A stretch of 64,000 bases of DNA from Bacillus sp. AFS073361 (GCF_002567005.1 NZ_NUZU01000033.1:49434-113433), one strand, 5' to 3'. Shown: positions 16,561-28,267, counted from the first letter of the stretch. Notes: generated by a model not told the origin, from the sequence alone. Made by a program: numbers and translations.

Positions 16561-17163
16561 ATGAAAAAGATTTATTTAATTTGCAGTCTTGCTGTGCTTA
16601 TCGGAATTGCAGCAGGAATTTCTTTCTTTCTCGTACGTGATGCAAATGCTAAAATACCTGCAGAGGTTACATTGATAAACCAAAATGGTGATTCTTATAA
16701 TTTTGGTAAGGATAAAACCAAACTAAAACTTGTAGAGTTTATCTATACCCATTGCCCTGACATTTGTCCAACTACAACACAAAAGATGATTGCCTTAAAA
16801 AAAGATTTTCAGAAGGTTGGCGTTTTTGGGAAGGATATTGAATTTTTGACAATTACCATTGACCCTTATAGAGATACACCACAAATATTAACCGATTATA
16901 TGCAAGGATTTGAGATTGAAAATAATGAGGATTGGTTATTCTTAACAGGAGATAAACCGAACATTAAAAAAGACCGAGCAGAGATCAAAAAAGTCACCGA
17001 TGCCATGCAGTTTCAGTTTAAAGATCCTGGAAACGGCCAATTCGTGCACTCCACCTTTACCTTTTTAATTGATGAGAACAATAAATTTATTAACAAGTTT
17101 CCAATGGGAGAAGACTTTGACAAACAAGAAGTCTACGATCAAGTCATGGATGAATTAGAGTAA
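16561..17163 (+). CDS. SCO family copper chaperone for cytochrome oxidase
   Basis: Membrane-anchored thioredoxin-fold protein that delivers copper to the CuA centre of cytochrome c oxidase or acts as a thiol reductase, facing outward. 200 aa: an N-terminal anchor (MKKIYLICSLAVLIGIAAGISFFL) and the SCO motif CPDICP with the third ligand His in FVHSTFTFLID. B. subtilis SCO (YpmQ) has the same layout. The start is ATG 16561 with a GTAGGAGGG ribosome binding site; the frame is open further upstream but has no suitable start. It stands alone, with its own terminator. Confidence 0.88.
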   Translation: MKKIYLICSLAVLIGIAAGISFFLVRDANAKIPAEVTLINQNGDSYNFGKDKTKLKLVEFIYTHCPDICPTTTQKMIALKKDFQKVGVFGKDIEFLTITIDPYRDTPQILTDYMQGFEIENNEDWLFLTGDKPNIKKDRAEIKKVTDAMQFQFKDPGNGQFVHSTFTFLIDENNKFINKFPMGEDFDKQEVYDQVMDELE

Positions 17164-17167
17164 CAAA

Positions 17168-17202
17168 AAAGCGATTAGTCCGTTTGGAATAATCGCTTTT
17201 TA
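17168..17202 (+). terminator. intrinsic terminator of the SCO gene
   Basis: Ten-base stem AAAGCGATTA/TAATCGCTTT followed by T residues. Confidence 0.85.
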
Positions 17203-17237
17203 ATTTCTAGATTTTGTCCCTAGCTTATGTTTGTTAT

Positions 17238-17372
17238 TTAATTCACAGAAGAAGGGTAATTTTTTATTTTCTGCAGCGACAAGAGGTAATTGGATTTTGG
17301 TTTGGTTAAGCTCGCTTTAATACCAGCCTTTTTTAACTTGTTAACAAGTTCAGTTAGTTGATTTTTTGTCAT
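17238..17372 (-). CDS. small basic hypothetical protein (44 aa)
   Basis: ATG 17370-17372 with AAGGTG eight bases upstream, ending at TAA 17238-17240. Sequence MTKNQLTELVNKLKKAGIKASL, then a Lys/Ser-rich tail. It looks like a short helix plus basic tail, with no recognised family. It is supported only by a moderate ribosome binding site and by filling an otherwise empty gap. Confidence 0.45.
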   Translation of the reverse strand: MTKNQLTELVNKLKKAGIKASLTKPKSNYLLSLQKIKNYPSSVN

Positions 17373-17449
17373 CCATCTCACACCTTCTTTTACTTGCTTC
17401 TATACCCAATTCTACAACAAAAATATGAATAAAGTGTGAAATCGGATAA

Positions 17450-19180
<1,731 letters not shown>

Positions 19181-19184
19181 GGAT

Positions 19185-19216
19185 AAAAGGGTCACCTCGA
19201 TTGAGGTGACCCTTTT
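19185..19216. terminator. bidirectional terminator between ykpA and the YuzL-like gene
   Basis: Perfect 14-base stem AAAAGGGTCACCTC/GAGGTGACCCTTTT with a 4-base loop, so it has A and T tracts on both strands. Confidence 0.9.
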
Positions 19217-19219
19217 TCA

Positions 19220-19351
19220 TTAGCTTCTCTTTTGTTTTCTTCTTGATGAAGGTTCTGTTCTAGAACCTGTCTCAGTTGTTGTTGTCCCTTGTCCCTCCAC
19301 TTGAGAGGAAGCCAAGCCTATCGTTGATGGATCCTTTTTACGTTTTCCCAT
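19220..19351 (-). CDS. YuzL-like small basic protein (43 aa)
   Basis: ATG 19349-19351 with GGGGAGGTG upstream, stop TAA 19220-19222. It reads [43 protein letters not shown]-type: a basic N-terminus, a Gly/Gln/Thr-rich middle and a basic tail. This composition is typical of minor spore core proteins and resembles the YuzL family of Bacillus, from memory. It converges on ykpA and shares the bidirectional terminator. Confidence 0.6.
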   Translation of the reverse strand: MGKRKKDPSTIGLASSQVEGQGTTTTETGSRTEPSSRRKQKRS

Positions 19352-19453
19352 ATTTGTACACCTCCCCTATTAGTTTTTGGAGGATTAATGCTAGTTATTC
19401 CGAATAATTCAGATAAACTGAGGCAAGATAAACTAGAAGAGGAGGTGTTTTGT

Positions 19454-19696
19454 ATGGCAAAAATTGGTGTAGAACAATCTCTTACACAAGTTCAACAAGT
19501 TCTGCGTGAAAAGGGACATGATGTAGTTGAATTAAAGCAGGAGTCGGACGCCCAGAATTGCGATTGTTGTGTTGTTACAGGACTAGATTCAAATGTAATG
19601 GGTATGCAGGATACCAGTACAAAGGGTTCTGTTATCGACGCAAACGGACTATCCGCTGACGAAGTATGTCAACAAGTTGAAAGCAGACTACAATAA
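19454..19696 (+). CDS. ykuS: YkuS family protein (UPF0180)
   Basis: 80 aa, matching B. subtilis YkuS almost throughout: [30 protein letters not shown], then [44 protein letters not shown]. The function is unknown. The start is ATG 19454 after GAGGAGGTG; upstream in-frame codons precede that site. Single gene with terminator at 19710. Confidence 0.88.
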   Translation: MAKIGVEQSLTQVQQVLREKGHDVVELKQESDAQNCDCCVVTGLDSNVMGMQDTSTKGSVIDANGLSADEVCQQVESRLQ

Positions 19697-19709
19697 TTGA
19701 TCCAAATTC

Positions 19710-19741
19710 AAAGACTAAAGGGTTTACTTTAGTCTTTTTTG
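19710..19741 (+). terminator. intrinsic terminator of ykuS
   Basis: Eleven-base stem AAAGACTAAAG/CTTTAGTCTTT followed by T residues. Confidence 0.88.
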
Positions 19742-19805
19742 TTTTCATCTTTTATGTATAATTCTATTTGCTATAATGCTATTCGCAACAATATTACACA
19801 AAAAT

Positions 19806-19840
19806 AAGCCATGATAAGGCCTCACTTATCATAGCTTTTT
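19806..19840 (-). terminator. intrinsic terminator of the DD-carboxypeptidase gene
   Basis: AAGCCATGATAA/TTATCATAGCTT hairpin with one mismatch; on the minus strand it is followed by a T-rich tract. Confidence 0.7.
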
Positions 19841-19847
19841 CATTTTT

Positions 19848-21017
19848 CTAAAATTTCCTAGTAAGTTTATTTTTAAAACCAATTATAATCCCTATTAATG
19901 CAATAATTATTACACCATATATGAGATTAATATTGGATAACTGCTTTTCTTTTTGTTTCTTTTTAGAGGATGTTTCATTTTTCACTTCAACCTTAACAGG
20001 AACTGGTTCTTTGAATTTAAGTGGAACGAACTGAACTACTTGTCCATTAATATTACTTTTAATAGCAAGTACTCCCTGATTATTTAATACCCTTGTACTT
20101 CCTTTGGTGGATTCTGTAATTAAGGTATTTTTTTCCGGGAAGTATTCTTTATTGTCTAATTTATAAATATCACTTTGCAATAGTGTTGCATGTTGAAAGT
20201 TTTTAAATCCATAATTAAACAAGCTGGCCGTATCATCATATTTATCTCTTGGCAGTTCAGAGTTTAGAACCACAACAGTCAGCCTTATTTTCGGATTAGC
20301 TGCAGTAGTAGCCAATGTTTGTTTTGCTTTAACTGTATATCCTGTTTTCCCTCCAGTTACTCCTGGGTAGGCAAACTCCCCTTTCAGCATTTTATGGTGG
20401 GTCAGGATATTCGTTTTCCATGATTTCCCGTTCCACTTAAGTACTTTCGTTCCAAAGATTTCTGCAAAAACAGGATTCTTGATCGCATAATTAGTTATAA
20501 TCCCCATATCCCTTGCCGTGGTATAATGGTTCTTATCAAACAAACCATTGGGATTGATAAAATGGGTGTGGTTAACACCTATAGTTGTTTTTAAATAGGT
20601 ATTCAAATGCACAGCAAACTGTTCGACATTTCCATCTATGTGTTCTGCAATGGCTACAGCTGCATCATTACCTGAATTAACTAACATTCCCTGGATCAAT
20701 TGCTTTAAAGTGATCTTTTCCCCTTCTTCTAAATAAACCCTTGTTCCATCTTGCCTCACAGCATTGGCACTAACCGTAACCATGCTATTCAAATTGCCCT
20801 TTTCAATCGCATAAATTGCTGTGGCTATTTTTGTTAGACTTGCAGGGTACATCTTTTTATCTGCATTTTTTGCATACAGAACAGCACCCGTATCAGAATC
20901 TAAAAGTATAGCCCCTTTACTTTTTAGGTTAGGTTGTCCATTATTAGCAGCTATCGGGCTTAAATGGTTCGAACAAACAAGTAGGATTACAAAGATAACG
21001 GATACAAATTTTTTCAT
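19848..21017 (-). CDS. D-alanyl-D-alanine carboxypeptidase
   Basis: Low-molecular-mass penicillin-binding protein (S11 family) that trims the terminal D-Ala from peptidoglycan stem peptides outside the membrane. 389 aa: signal peptide, catalytic motifs SLTK (in YPASLTKIATA), SGN (in VNSGNDAA) and KTG (in GGKTGYT), then a C-terminal beta domain, a Lys-rich stretch and a single C-terminal membrane helix (INLIYGVIIIALIGIIIGF). The C-terminal transmembrane anchor differs from the amphipathic anchor of DacA/DacF, so I give no gene symbol. It may be sporulation-related, but the sequence does not show it. Confidence 0.85.
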   Translation of the reverse strand: MKKFVSVIFVILLVCSNHLSPIAANNGQPNLKSKGAILLDSDTGAVLYAKNADKKMYPASLTKIATAIYAIEKGNLNSMVTVSANAVRQDGTRVYLEEGEKITLKQLIQGMLVNSGNDAAVAIAEHIDGNVEQFAVHLNTYLKTTIGVNHTHFINPNGLFDKNHYTTARDMGIITNYAIKNPVFAEIFGTKVLKWNGKSWKTNILTHHKMLKGEFAYPGVTGGKTGYTVKAKQTLATTAANPKIRLTVVVLNSELPRDKYDDTASLFNYGFKNFQHATLLQSDIYKLDNKEYFPEKNTLITESTKGSTRVLNNQGVLAIKSNINGQVVQFVPLKFKEPVPVKVEVKNETSSKKKQKEKQLSNINLIYGVIIIALIGIIIGFKNKLTRKF

Positions 21018-21126
21018 TAAATAACACCCAACTTTTACATTATTTCCTATTAAATCTTAACAGATTGTATTGCAAAATAATAGATTAAATTAGGATATCT
21101 ATTGGGAATCAATTACAGAAATAGAA

Positions 21127-21151
21127 AAATCGGCTGGTATCACACCAACCG
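21127..21151 (-). terminator. intrinsic terminator of mprF
   Basis: Hairpin CGGCTGGT/ACCAACCG (one mismatch) followed on the minus strand by a TTTTTCTATTT tract. Confidence 0.65.
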
Positions 21152-21160
21152 AAAATTGGA

Positions 21161-23689
21161 CTAGTTTCTTTTTTTTGATATAAGCATAGTAATTTGCGAC
21201 ATGATCATCGGTAATGATGATTTTCTCCGGTATGCCAAGTATTTGGGTTCCCAAATGTTTGTATATTTTTCTTTAAATTTACGCAGACCTTGGAAGTGGT
21301 AAAAAAAATGGCCATGCAGGAAAATTTGCGCAGCAATTTTCTCGCTTAAAAATGAGAATCTTGAGAGTCCTACATTTGCCAATGGTGCCATGCCCATATT
21401 GAAACGAGCATACCCTTGTTCTTTTGCCCAATCAAATAAACACAAAAAAAGAAAATCAATTGCACCTGATGCGGCTTCTGGTTTAAACCTCATTAAATCA
21501 ACAGAAATCGTTTGATAATCATCATATACATGCATAATGCTCATAAAACCAAGAATCTGCTTTTGTTCATTTCTTACAATCGCAATTGGTGCCTTATTTA
21601 AATAATCCTCAGAAAAGAAACCTAGGGAAAAACCTTTTTCCTCTCTTCCTTGCAGCCATTCATTAGATATCTCTCTTAATTCTTCTAAAAGGTCTATTGA
21701 ATGTGGAGGGGTTATAATCTCGTATGAATAATCAGCACGAACAAATTTATTTCGTAATGCACGCAACCCTTTCATTTTGGATCCTGATAAGGAAAAGTAT
21801 TTCAAATCTACAAATGCCTCTTCACCTAACTTAAAAAAAGCAAAACCATGCCCATGAAGATAAGGAAGCATATCATCACTAACTTGATAAAAAACAGGCG
21901 TATAGCCATGTAAATCAGCAATTTCCTGAAACTCCTCTATTGCATTTGATATTTCGTCTTTTTCCCCTATGGGATCTCCAAGAATGACCAGCTTGTCTGC
22001 AAATTGCTGAAAGGAAATTAATACATTCTTTTTACTGTTCCAAAATATAAATTTATCATGTAAAAAGATTAAATGCGATAACACCTTACCTTGATACTTC
22101 GATAAATGGTCAACAATATCTTTTTCACGGTTTTCAGATCGCTCTAAAATCCAACTTTTCGGCAAACTGATTAAATATCCAAACATAAGAATGAATAGCG
22201 CGATAACAAGCCCAATTGCTGCACTCATAAATAAATCGTGATAATCAACTATTACATAGGGCAAAAGTTTAGGTGGTATTTCTATTTTAGAAATCGGTAA
22301 ATTCAGATAACCAATCACGAGATACATTGAAGTGATTACAAGAATAATCATTATATCAAAAATCGTTTTACCCCAAGTTAACACATAACTCTCTCGATAA
22401 AATTGACCTTTTGACATCCGGAGCAACAAAGCGACAATAATTAAAAAGATCGCTTCTTCATAATCAATTCCTTTAAAGATAGAGAAAAGTGCGGCCAATA
22501 TTAAAGCGAACATCGTTAGTTCGTAGGCTCTCTTTACGCTATATTCAATGCCCCGAGATAAACCTAATAATAAAAACCCAGCTGCAACAGATAATTGGTG
22601 CGATACATTAATAATTGGAAAGGATAAAAGTTCTTGTGCAACCTTCAACCGGGACATAATTCCAGGCACACTAGCTGATAACAGTAGGATTAAACCAGAA
22701 AGGAAAACCAGCATGGTTAAAATGACATGGCTTAATCTTTGAACCACGGCTTTAGGAAGATCATTCCAAGTTTGATTCCACTTTTTCCAATAAAGCTTAA
22801 CAAAGAAAACAAGGCTAATAAAAAATGGGAGAAAGTAATAGCCAATCCGATAAAATAGTAATAATACAATTACCTTTTCTTCAGGGATATGTAAATCTTG
22901 CATCCCCCAAATAAATACCAAATCAAAAGAACCTAATCCGCCTGGGATCATGCTAATGATACCCGCACATGCAGCTACAATATAGACAGGAAAAAGATTT
23001 GCTGCAGAGATAGAAATTCCTAGAGTCCGGCATAAAATCCAAATGGCTAAAAATACTGCAAACCATTCGATAATGGATATCATAATTAGCTTCAAGGTAC
23101 TATTGGCACTAACCAGAGATGGACTTCCTTTTCTTGATTTTAAGATATGTATAAATAAAAATAGTGGTAAATATAAACCAACTCCCACCACTGCAAAATA
23201 GAGCCATTTTGTGTCATCAAACAACGGAAAGTTACGAAAATTGTTTGTGACGATCCATGATAGCACTGAAATACCAGTTAAATAAAATAATGATACGGAT
23301 GCAATAACCCCTAAAAGTTTGCGCTTGTCCGGTTCGTGCTTATGAAAGAAATACGTCCGTAACATTGCCCCGATTATTCCACCAAAGCCAATTAAATTTG
23401 AAAACGAATTAGCAATAAATGATTGCTCTAATAAATCTCTGATTGGAACTTTTAATTTTAATATTCGTACTAGAACCACATCGTAAAGCAACATGGGTAA
23501 GACAGCTATAAAGGCGATAAATATTATAAATAGAAGGCGCCCCATATCAAGTTGACTTAGTTCTTCCTTAAGTAAATCCATATTTATGTTTTGAGTAAAT
23601 TTTTTGATTTCGACAATTGCAAAGATTAACAGTAACAATGGAAAAATAAATTTTAGCGCCTTTAATATTCTTTCTTTTCTAATCCCCAA
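21161..23689 (-). CDS. mprF: phosphatidylglycerol lysyltransferase/flippase MprF
   Basis: Bifunctional membrane protein that aminoacylates phosphatidylglycerol using aminoacyl-tRNA and flips the product outward, lowering surface negative charge and protecting against cationic peptides and some antibiotics. About 842 aa. The N-terminal two thirds is a flippase with about 14 hydrophobic segments (GFGGIIGAMLRTYFF, GMISMIPGGLGSFD-type motif). The C-terminal cytosolic GNAT-like synthase domain has DPIGEKDE, GEEAFVDL, LRALRNKF and FNMGMAPLANVGLS. The frame is open from a GTG at 23701, but that overlaps the AGGTGG site, so the TTG at 23687-23689 or the one just before it is the better start. Confidence 0.9.
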   Translation of the reverse strand: MGIRKERILKALKFIFPLLLLIFAIVEIKKFTQNINMDLLKEELSQLDMGRLLFIIFIAFIAVLPMLLYDVVLVRILKLKVPIRDLLEQSFIANSFSNLIGFGGIIGAMLRTYFFHKHEPDKRKLLGVIASVSLFYLTGISVLSWIVTNNFRNFPLFDDTKWLYFAVVGVGLYLPLFLFIHILKSRKGSPSLVSANSTLKLIMISIIEWFAVFLAIWILCRTLGISISAANLFPVYIVAACAGIISMIPGGLGSFDLVFIWGMQDLHIPEEKVIVLLLFYRIGYYFLPFFISLVFFVKLYWKKWNQTWNDLPKAVVQRLSHVILTMLVFLSGLILLLSASVPGIMSRLKVAQELLSFPIINVSHQLSVAAGFLLLGLSRGIEYSVKRAYELTMFALILAALFSIFKGIDYEEAIFLIIVALLLRMSKGQFYRESYVLTWGKTIFDIMIILVITSMYLVIGYLNLPISKIEIPPKLLPYVIVDYHDLFMSAAIGLVIALFILMFGYLISLPKSWILERSENREKDIVDHLSKYQGKVLSHLIFLHDKFIFWNSKKNVLISFQQFADKLVILGDPIGEKDEISNAIEEFQEIADLHGYTPVFYQVSDDMLPYLHGHGFAFFKLGEEAFVDLKYFSLSGSKMKGLRALRNKFVRADYSYEIITPPHSIDLLEELREISNEWLQGREEKGFSLGFFSEDYLNKAPIAIVRNEQKQILGFMSIMHVYDDYQTISVDLMRFKPEAASGAIDFLFLCLFDWAKEQGYARFNMGMAPLANVGLSRFSFLSEKIAAQIFLHGHFFYHFQGLRKFKEKYTNIWEPKYLAYRRKSSLPMIMSQITMLISKKRN

Positions 23690-23971
23690 CAAGCTAACCA
23701 CCTAATTATTTGCGAATTAATTAGCAACATCTAATTTACATAGAAACACATTTCCTGTTTTTACTATAAACTTTTCTAATAGAAAAACAAAGAAAAATTA
23801 TCTCACTCTATAGGGTGTTACTTCTTATTCTAGACATTTTTATTTATGTTCAACCATGTTTGAAGGTATAAGTGTTAACCAAAACAACTCAAATCTCACA
23901 AAAAAATAGACAAGTTTTCTCCCCCACTTAGCATAAGTATAAAGTAGGACAAATTTATAAGGGGGTACGAA

Positions 23972-24421
23972 ATGAAATTTTTAGTCTTTAAAAAGGAAAC
24001 ACTTCTATTCTTTGTTGCAATAGGGGTTGTACTTTTCTCCCTGTCAGCCTGGTTCATGTTAAAAGCCGGGGATATAACTGTTTTTAATCAGCAATCGAAA
24101 GATATCCGTGAAATTCACATGGTTACTGCAGAATTCAGTACGAAAATGAAAAATGGAAAAGAAATGGAGGCTTATCGCTGGGATCCCGGGACAGTATTTT
24201 TAGAGAAAGGTGAAAAAGTAAGGTTATTTATTAGCGGAATCAACGGTGAAGAGCACCCCTTTTATATAGAAGGAACTAAAATAAAAGGGACCGTCAAAAA
24301 GGGCGAAGAAACAATTGTTCCCTTACAATTTGAAAAAGAAGGTACGTATCGGTTAATTTGTGAAGTCCATTCCGATCGCTCACATAATGGTCCAATGATT
24401 GCTTATATAGTAGTGGATTAA
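23972..24421 (+). CDS. membrane-anchored cupredoxin-domain protein
   Basis: 149 aa. An N-terminal membrane helix (LLFFVAIGVVLFSLSAWFML) anchors a single extracellular cupredoxin fold. Candidate copper ligands are visible: His in EEHPFYIEG, then Cys and His in YRLICEVHSDRSHNGPM, with a final Met. Only one Cys is present, so a type-1-like or copper-carrier site is more likely than CuA. It could act in copper delivery or electron transfer to an oxidase; no partner is adjacent. ATG 23972 follows AAGGGGGT. Confidence 0.72.
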   Translation: MKFLVFKKETLLFFVAIGVVLFSLSAWFMLKAGDITVFNQQSKDIREIHMVTAEFSTKMKNGKEMEAYRWDPGTVFLEKGEKVRLFISGINGEEHPFYIEGTKIKGTVKKGEETIVPLQFEKEGTYRLICEVHSDRSHNGPMIAYIVVD

Positions 24422-24449
24422 AACAGGGGATTCTTCTCCTGTTTTTTTT
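24421..24449 (+). terminator. intrinsic terminator of the cupredoxin gene
   Basis: AACAGGGGA/TCTCCTGTT hairpin followed by eight T residues. Confidence 0.82.
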
Positions 24450-24755
24450 CATGATAAAAGAACTGCTGTTTCAATCTTTTTTAATGGTAACACCTTGTTT
24501 TTATAAATTTCTTCATATATAACAGTTTTGAAATTTACGAAGATAATTATAGTACAGTTTGGAATTTGATTCTATAAAACTATATTAACAATCTGATGAC
24601 ATTACTAATTATCCCCTTTAAATAGGACTTCACAAAACGTTAACAATTGTTACTAATATACGTGCCTTTTTTCACAAAAAACCTGTTATACTCGATTTAT
24701 AGAAGAAACAACCAAACTGTTATATTGTTTTATAAAAAATATGAGGTGATTACTA
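24450..24755 (+). promoter_or_regulatory. pflB upstream regulatory region
   Basis: 306 bases without a gene. TATACT at 24687-24692 preceded by TG is a good extended -10; the -35 is poor, suggesting an activator. A perfect 12-base palindrome TAACAATTGTTA lies at 24641-24652, centred about 52 bases before the predicted start, next to a TTCACAAAA motif that recurs at 24671. No convincing Fnr box or cre site is seen. Confidence 0.5.
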
Positions 24756-26981
24756 ATGGAACAATGGACTGGATTTACAAAAGGTGCTTGGTCAAAAGAA
24801 GTAAACGTTCGCGATTTTATCCTTAATAATTTTTCTCCTTTCGAAGGGGATGATTCATTTTTAGCAGGTCCTACAGAAGCTACCACTAAACTTTGGGCAC
24901 AGGTAATGGAATTAACCAAACAAGAGCGCGAAAAGGGCGGCGTATTGGATATGGACACTGAAACCGTATCTACAATAACTTCCCATGGACCTGGTTACCT
25001 TAACGAAGACCTTGAAAAAATTGTTGGTGTACAAACCGATAAACCGTTTAATCGTTCCATGCAGCCATTTGGTGGGATCCGTATGGCGAAAGCAGCTTGT
25101 GAAGCTTATGGGTACCAATTAAACCCTGAAATTGAAAAAATCTTTACTGAGTTCCGTAAAACTCACAATCAAGGTGTTTTCGATGCCTACACAGATGAAA
25201 TGATGCTTGCTCGTAAAGCTGCAATTATTACCGGTCTTCCTGATGCTTATGGACGCGGCCGCATTATTGGGGATTATCGCCGCGTTGCTCTCTACGGTGT
25301 TGATTTCTTAATCCAAGAAAAGCAAAAGGACCAAAAGAACACTAGCAAGGTAATGACTGAAGATAATATGCGCCTTCGTGAAGAACTTGCTGAACAAATT
25401 CGTGCATTAAAAGAACTAAAGGAAATGGCAAGCAGCTATGGATTTGATATTAGTCAACCAGCTAAAAATACGGCTGAAGCATTCCAATTTGTGTACTTTG
25501 GATACTTAGCAGCGATTAAGGAACAAAACGGTGCCGCGATGAGCCTTGGCCGCGTGTCAACATTCCTAGATATTTACGTAGAAAGAGATTTGAAAAACGG
25601 AACAGTAACCGAAGAAGAAGTACAAGAAATAGTCGACCACTTTATTATGAAGCTACGTCTTGTAAAATTTGCCCGCACACCAGATTATAATGAATTATTC
25701 AGTGGAGACCCTACATGGGTAACAGAATCAATCGGCGGTATGGCAAATGATGGTCGTTCCCTAGTAACGAAAAACTCATTCCGCTTCCTGCATACATTAG
25801 ACAACTTAGGTGCTGCACCTGAACCAAACTTAACAGTTTTATGGTCACCGCAGTTACCCGAAAACTTTAAGAAATATTGTGCGAAAATGTCCATCAAAAC
25901 TAGCTCGATTCAATATGAAAACGACGATATTATGCGCCCAGAATATGGGGATGACTATGGAATTGCTTGCTGTGTTTCAGCAATGGAAATTGGTAAGCAA
26001 ATGCAGTTCTTTGGTGCCCGTGCTAACCTTGCAAAAGCACTCCTATACGCTATTAACGGCGGCGTAGATGAAAAATTAAAAATTCAAGTGGGACCACAAT
26101 ATCAGCCAATTACATCTGAAGTATTAAACTATGAAGAAGTCATGCAAAAATTCGATCTTGTGATGGAATGGCTTGCTGGTCTTTATATCAACACCTTAAA
26201 TGTCATTCACTATATGCATGATAAATACAGCTATGAAAGAATTGAAATGGCCTTACACGACACTAAGATTCTTCGTACGATGGCAACAGGTATCGCTGGT
26301 CTTTCCGTTGTCGCTGATTCACTAAGTGCGATTAAATACGGTGAAGTCAAGGTAATCCGTGATGAAAATGGTCTGGCGGTTGATTTCGAAACAACTGGGG
26401 ACTTCCCTAAATACGGAAACAACGATGACCGAGTCGATGCGATTGCTGTAGAAGTGCTTAAAACCTTTATGAAAAAGCTTCGTAAGCACCAAACTTACCG
26501 TGATTCTGTTCACACACTATCAATCTTAACGATTACATCTAACGTAGTCTACGGAAAGAAAACCGGTAATACACCTGATGGACGTCGTATGGGAGAACCA
26601 TTTGCACCAGGTGCTAACCCGATGCACGGCCGTGACACAAAAGGAACACTAGCTTCACTATCTTCAGTTGCGAAGCTTCCATACAACTATGCGATGGATG
26701 GAATTTCAAATACCTTCTCAATCGTGCCTAAAGCATTAGGTAAAGAGGAAGAAAGCCAAACCCGTAACCTTGTATCAATCCTAGATGGATATGCGATTAA
26801 ATCAGGTCATCACTTAAACGTTAACGTCTTTAATCGCGAAACATTAATTGATGCAATGGAACACCCAGAGCTTTACCCACAATTAACAATCCGTGTTTCT
26901 GGATATGCAGTTAACTTCATTAAATTAACAAAAGAACAACAGTTAGACGTTATTAATCGTACATTCCACGAATCACTATAA
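24756..26981 (+). CDS. pflB: formate C-acetyltransferase (pyruvate formate-lyase)
   Basis: Anaerobic glycyl-radical enzyme converting pyruvate and CoA to acetyl-CoA and formate in the cytosol. 741 aa, full length. The two adjacent catalytic cysteines are in [12 protein letters not shown], and the radical-bearing glycine is in the C-terminal [10 protein letters not shown]. Other PFL blocks are [18 protein letters not shown] and [24 protein letters not shown]. The start is ATG 24756 with GAGGTGATT. It is followed after 58 bases by pflA. The formate produced is a natural substrate for the selenocysteine formate dehydrogenase at 8408. Confidence 0.96.
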   Translation: MEQWTGFTKGAWSKEVNVRDFILNNFSPFEGDDSFLAGPTEATTKLWAQVMELTKQEREKGGVLDMDTETVSTITSHGPGYLNEDLEKIVGVQTDKPFNRSMQPFGGIRMAKAACEAYGYQLNPEIEKIFTEFRKTHNQGVFDAYTDEMMLARKAAIITGLPDAYGRGRIIGDYRRVALYGVDFLIQEKQKDQKNTSKVMTEDNMRLREELAEQIRALKELKEMASSYGFDISQPAKNTAEAFQFVYFGYLAAIKEQNGAAMSLGRVSTFLDIYVERDLKNGTVTEEEVQEIVDHFIMKLRLVKFARTPDYNELFSGDPTWVTESIGGMANDGRSLVTKNSFRFLHTLDNLGAAPEPNLTVLWSPQLPENFKKYCAKMSIKTSSIQYENDDIMRPEYGDDYGIACCVSAMEIGKQMQFFGARANLAKALLYAINGGVDEKLKIQVGPQYQPITSEVLNYEEVMQKFDLVMEWLAGLYINTLNVIHYMHDKYSYERIEMALHDTKILRTMATGIAGLSVVADSLSAIKYGEVKVIRDENGLAVDFETTGDFPKYGNNDDRVDAIAVEVLKTFMKKLRKHQTYRDSVHTLSILTITSNVVYGKKTGNTPDGRRMGEPFAPGANPMHGRDTKGTLASLSSVAKLPYNYAMDGISNTFSIVPKALGKEEESQTRNLVSILDGYAIKSGHHLNVNVFNRETLIDAMEHPELYPQLTIRVSGYAVNFIKLTKEQQLDVINRTFHESL

Positions 26982-26992
26982 TTTAATCAACC

Positions 26993-27014
26993 GGGGCCCT
27001 TCTTTTAGGGCTCC
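26993..27014 (+). other. intercistronic hairpin pflB-pflA
   Basis: GGGGCCCT/AGGGCTCC stem without a T tract, so more likely a processing or stability element, or partial terminator, that lowers pflA relative to pflB. Confidence 0.5.
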
Positions 27015-27039
27015 TGAAAATCTAAGGGGGATTATCATC

Positions 27040-27792
27040 ATGAACGGAAATATTCATTCAATTGAAACATTAGGTACAGTCGACGGACCAGGTATCCGCT
27101 ATGTTATTTTTACACAAGGCTGCCTATTGCGGTGCCAGTTTTGCCATAATGCTGATACGTGGGAAATTGGGAGCGGCAAAGAAATGACTGTTTCCGATAT
27201 CATGGATGATCTTATGTCCTATCTGCCTTTTATTCAGTCTTCTGGTGGTGGAATTACAGTGAGCGGTGGTGAACCCTTGCTGCAAATCCCTTTCTTAACA
27301 GAATTATTTAAGGAATGTAAAAAGAAAGGGATTCATACGACCATTGACTCTTCCGGTGGCTGCTTCTCTCATTCAAAGCTTTTTGTTGACCAATTAGAGG
27401 AATTGCTCCAGTATACTGATTTAATCCTATTGGATCTGAAACATATTAACCGGAAAAAACATATTCAATTAACAGGAATGGCTAATGACCATATTCTTGA
27501 ATTTGCAACATTCTTATCCAATCATCATGTTCCTATCTGGGTTCGCCACGTGCTCGTTCCAACGATAACAGATGATCCTGATGATTTAACAAAACTTGGT
27601 GAATTTATTGGGACACTTAATAACGTCCAAAAGATTGAAATTCTTCCCTACCACAAACTCGGTGTTTATAAGTGGGAAGCACTCGGACATGAATATCAAC
27701 TCCATTCTATTGAGCCGCCCACAGAGGAAAATGTGGAGTTTGCCTATAAAAAAATAACTGCACACTGGAATGCACCAATCCAAAAACACTGA
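27040..27792 (+). CDS. pflA: pyruvate formate-lyase activating enzyme
   Basis: Radical SAM enzyme that installs the glycyl radical on PflB under anaerobiosis. 250 aa with the cluster motif CLLRCQFCHN near residue 29, followed by the SAM-binding segment SGGGITVSGGEPLLQ and the ILPYHKLGVYKWEALG segment typical of PflA. ATG 27040 has an AAGGGGGA site. It lies in an operon with pflB and has a strong terminator. Confidence 0.95.
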   Translation: MNGNIHSIETLGTVDGPGIRYVIFTQGCLLRCQFCHNADTWEIGSGKEMTVSDIMDDLMSYLPFIQSSGGGITVSGGEPLLQIPFLTELFKECKKKGIHTTIDSSGGCFSHSKLFVDQLEELLQYTDLILLDLKHINRKKHIQLTGMANDHILEFATFLSNHHVPIWVRHVLVPTITDDPDDLTKLGEFIGTLNNVQKIEILPYHKLGVYKWEALGHEYQLHSIEPPTEENVEFAYKKITAHWNAPIQKH

Positions 27793-27815
27793 TTCGGTTT
27801 GAATCAGTGTTTTTA
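27782..27815 (+). terminator. intrinsic terminator of pflBA
   Basis: Perfect 14-base stem AAAAACACTGATTC/GAATCAGTGTTTTT with a 5-base loop. Confidence 0.9.
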
Positions 27816-27967
27816 GATACTGTGCATAATTTGGAAACTTTAATTCTTATCCTATTGGCCAATAAGTAAATATCTGCATAATCTGGCATTTTGGCAAGTA
27901 TTAAATTGATTCTTTACCTTATCTCCTATATACTCATATCATTGACATTTAAGTGAGGTGATAATAT

Positions 27968-28267
27968 TTGTTTCAATTGCTTATCGACAGTTCAGATATA
28001 AATGCCCTTAACGCTCTTTATGTAAGTATTTTTTTAGGAATTGCTTTAAAGTTATTATGGGCATGGAGTGTGGAATATTCTTTTGTTGGTTCCTTATCTG
28101 ATCCAGCAAGGACAAATATTATTCACCCATTGGTACTTTATCTTAAGAAAAGTTGTTTAAATGGCAGCTTTATTCTGAAAAGAATTGTTATATATTTTCG
28201 TAGAAAAGAATATTCACAGGATGATTCTGAAGAACCTGTTTCCTCCTTTTTTGTCCATAAAAATTAA
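27968..28267 (+). CDS. mifM: MifM-like ribosome-arrest regulatory peptide upstream of yidC
   Basis: 99 aa, TTG start after AAGTGAGGTGAT. One membrane segment lies at about residues 13-36 (LNALYVSIFLGIALKLLWAW), and the C-terminal third is basic then acidic: KRIVIYFRRKEYSQDDSEEP (71-90). B. subtilis MifM (95 aa) has R69, I70, W73 and an acidic DEED stretch as arrest determinants; here R72, I73, Y76 and DDSEE match in kind and spacing. In B. subtilis this peptide stalls ribosomes when membrane insertion is poor and so induces the second YidC. The next gene here is yidC, 21 bases on, and the end of this ORF contains TTTCCTCCT, the exact complement of the yidC ribosome binding site. The identification rests on motif pattern plus context, not overall similarity. 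Confidence 0.72.
   Translation: MFQLLIDSSDINALNALYVSIFLGIALKLLWAWSVEYSFVGSLSDPARTNIIHPLVLYLKKSCLNGSFILKRIVIYFRRKEYSQDDSEEPVSSFFVHKN

Noticed and set aside
24630-24655. A CcpA cre site or Fnr box upstream of pflB
   Set aside because: The best alignment to the cre consensus has three mismatches in conserved positions, and no TGTGA-N6-TCACA is present.
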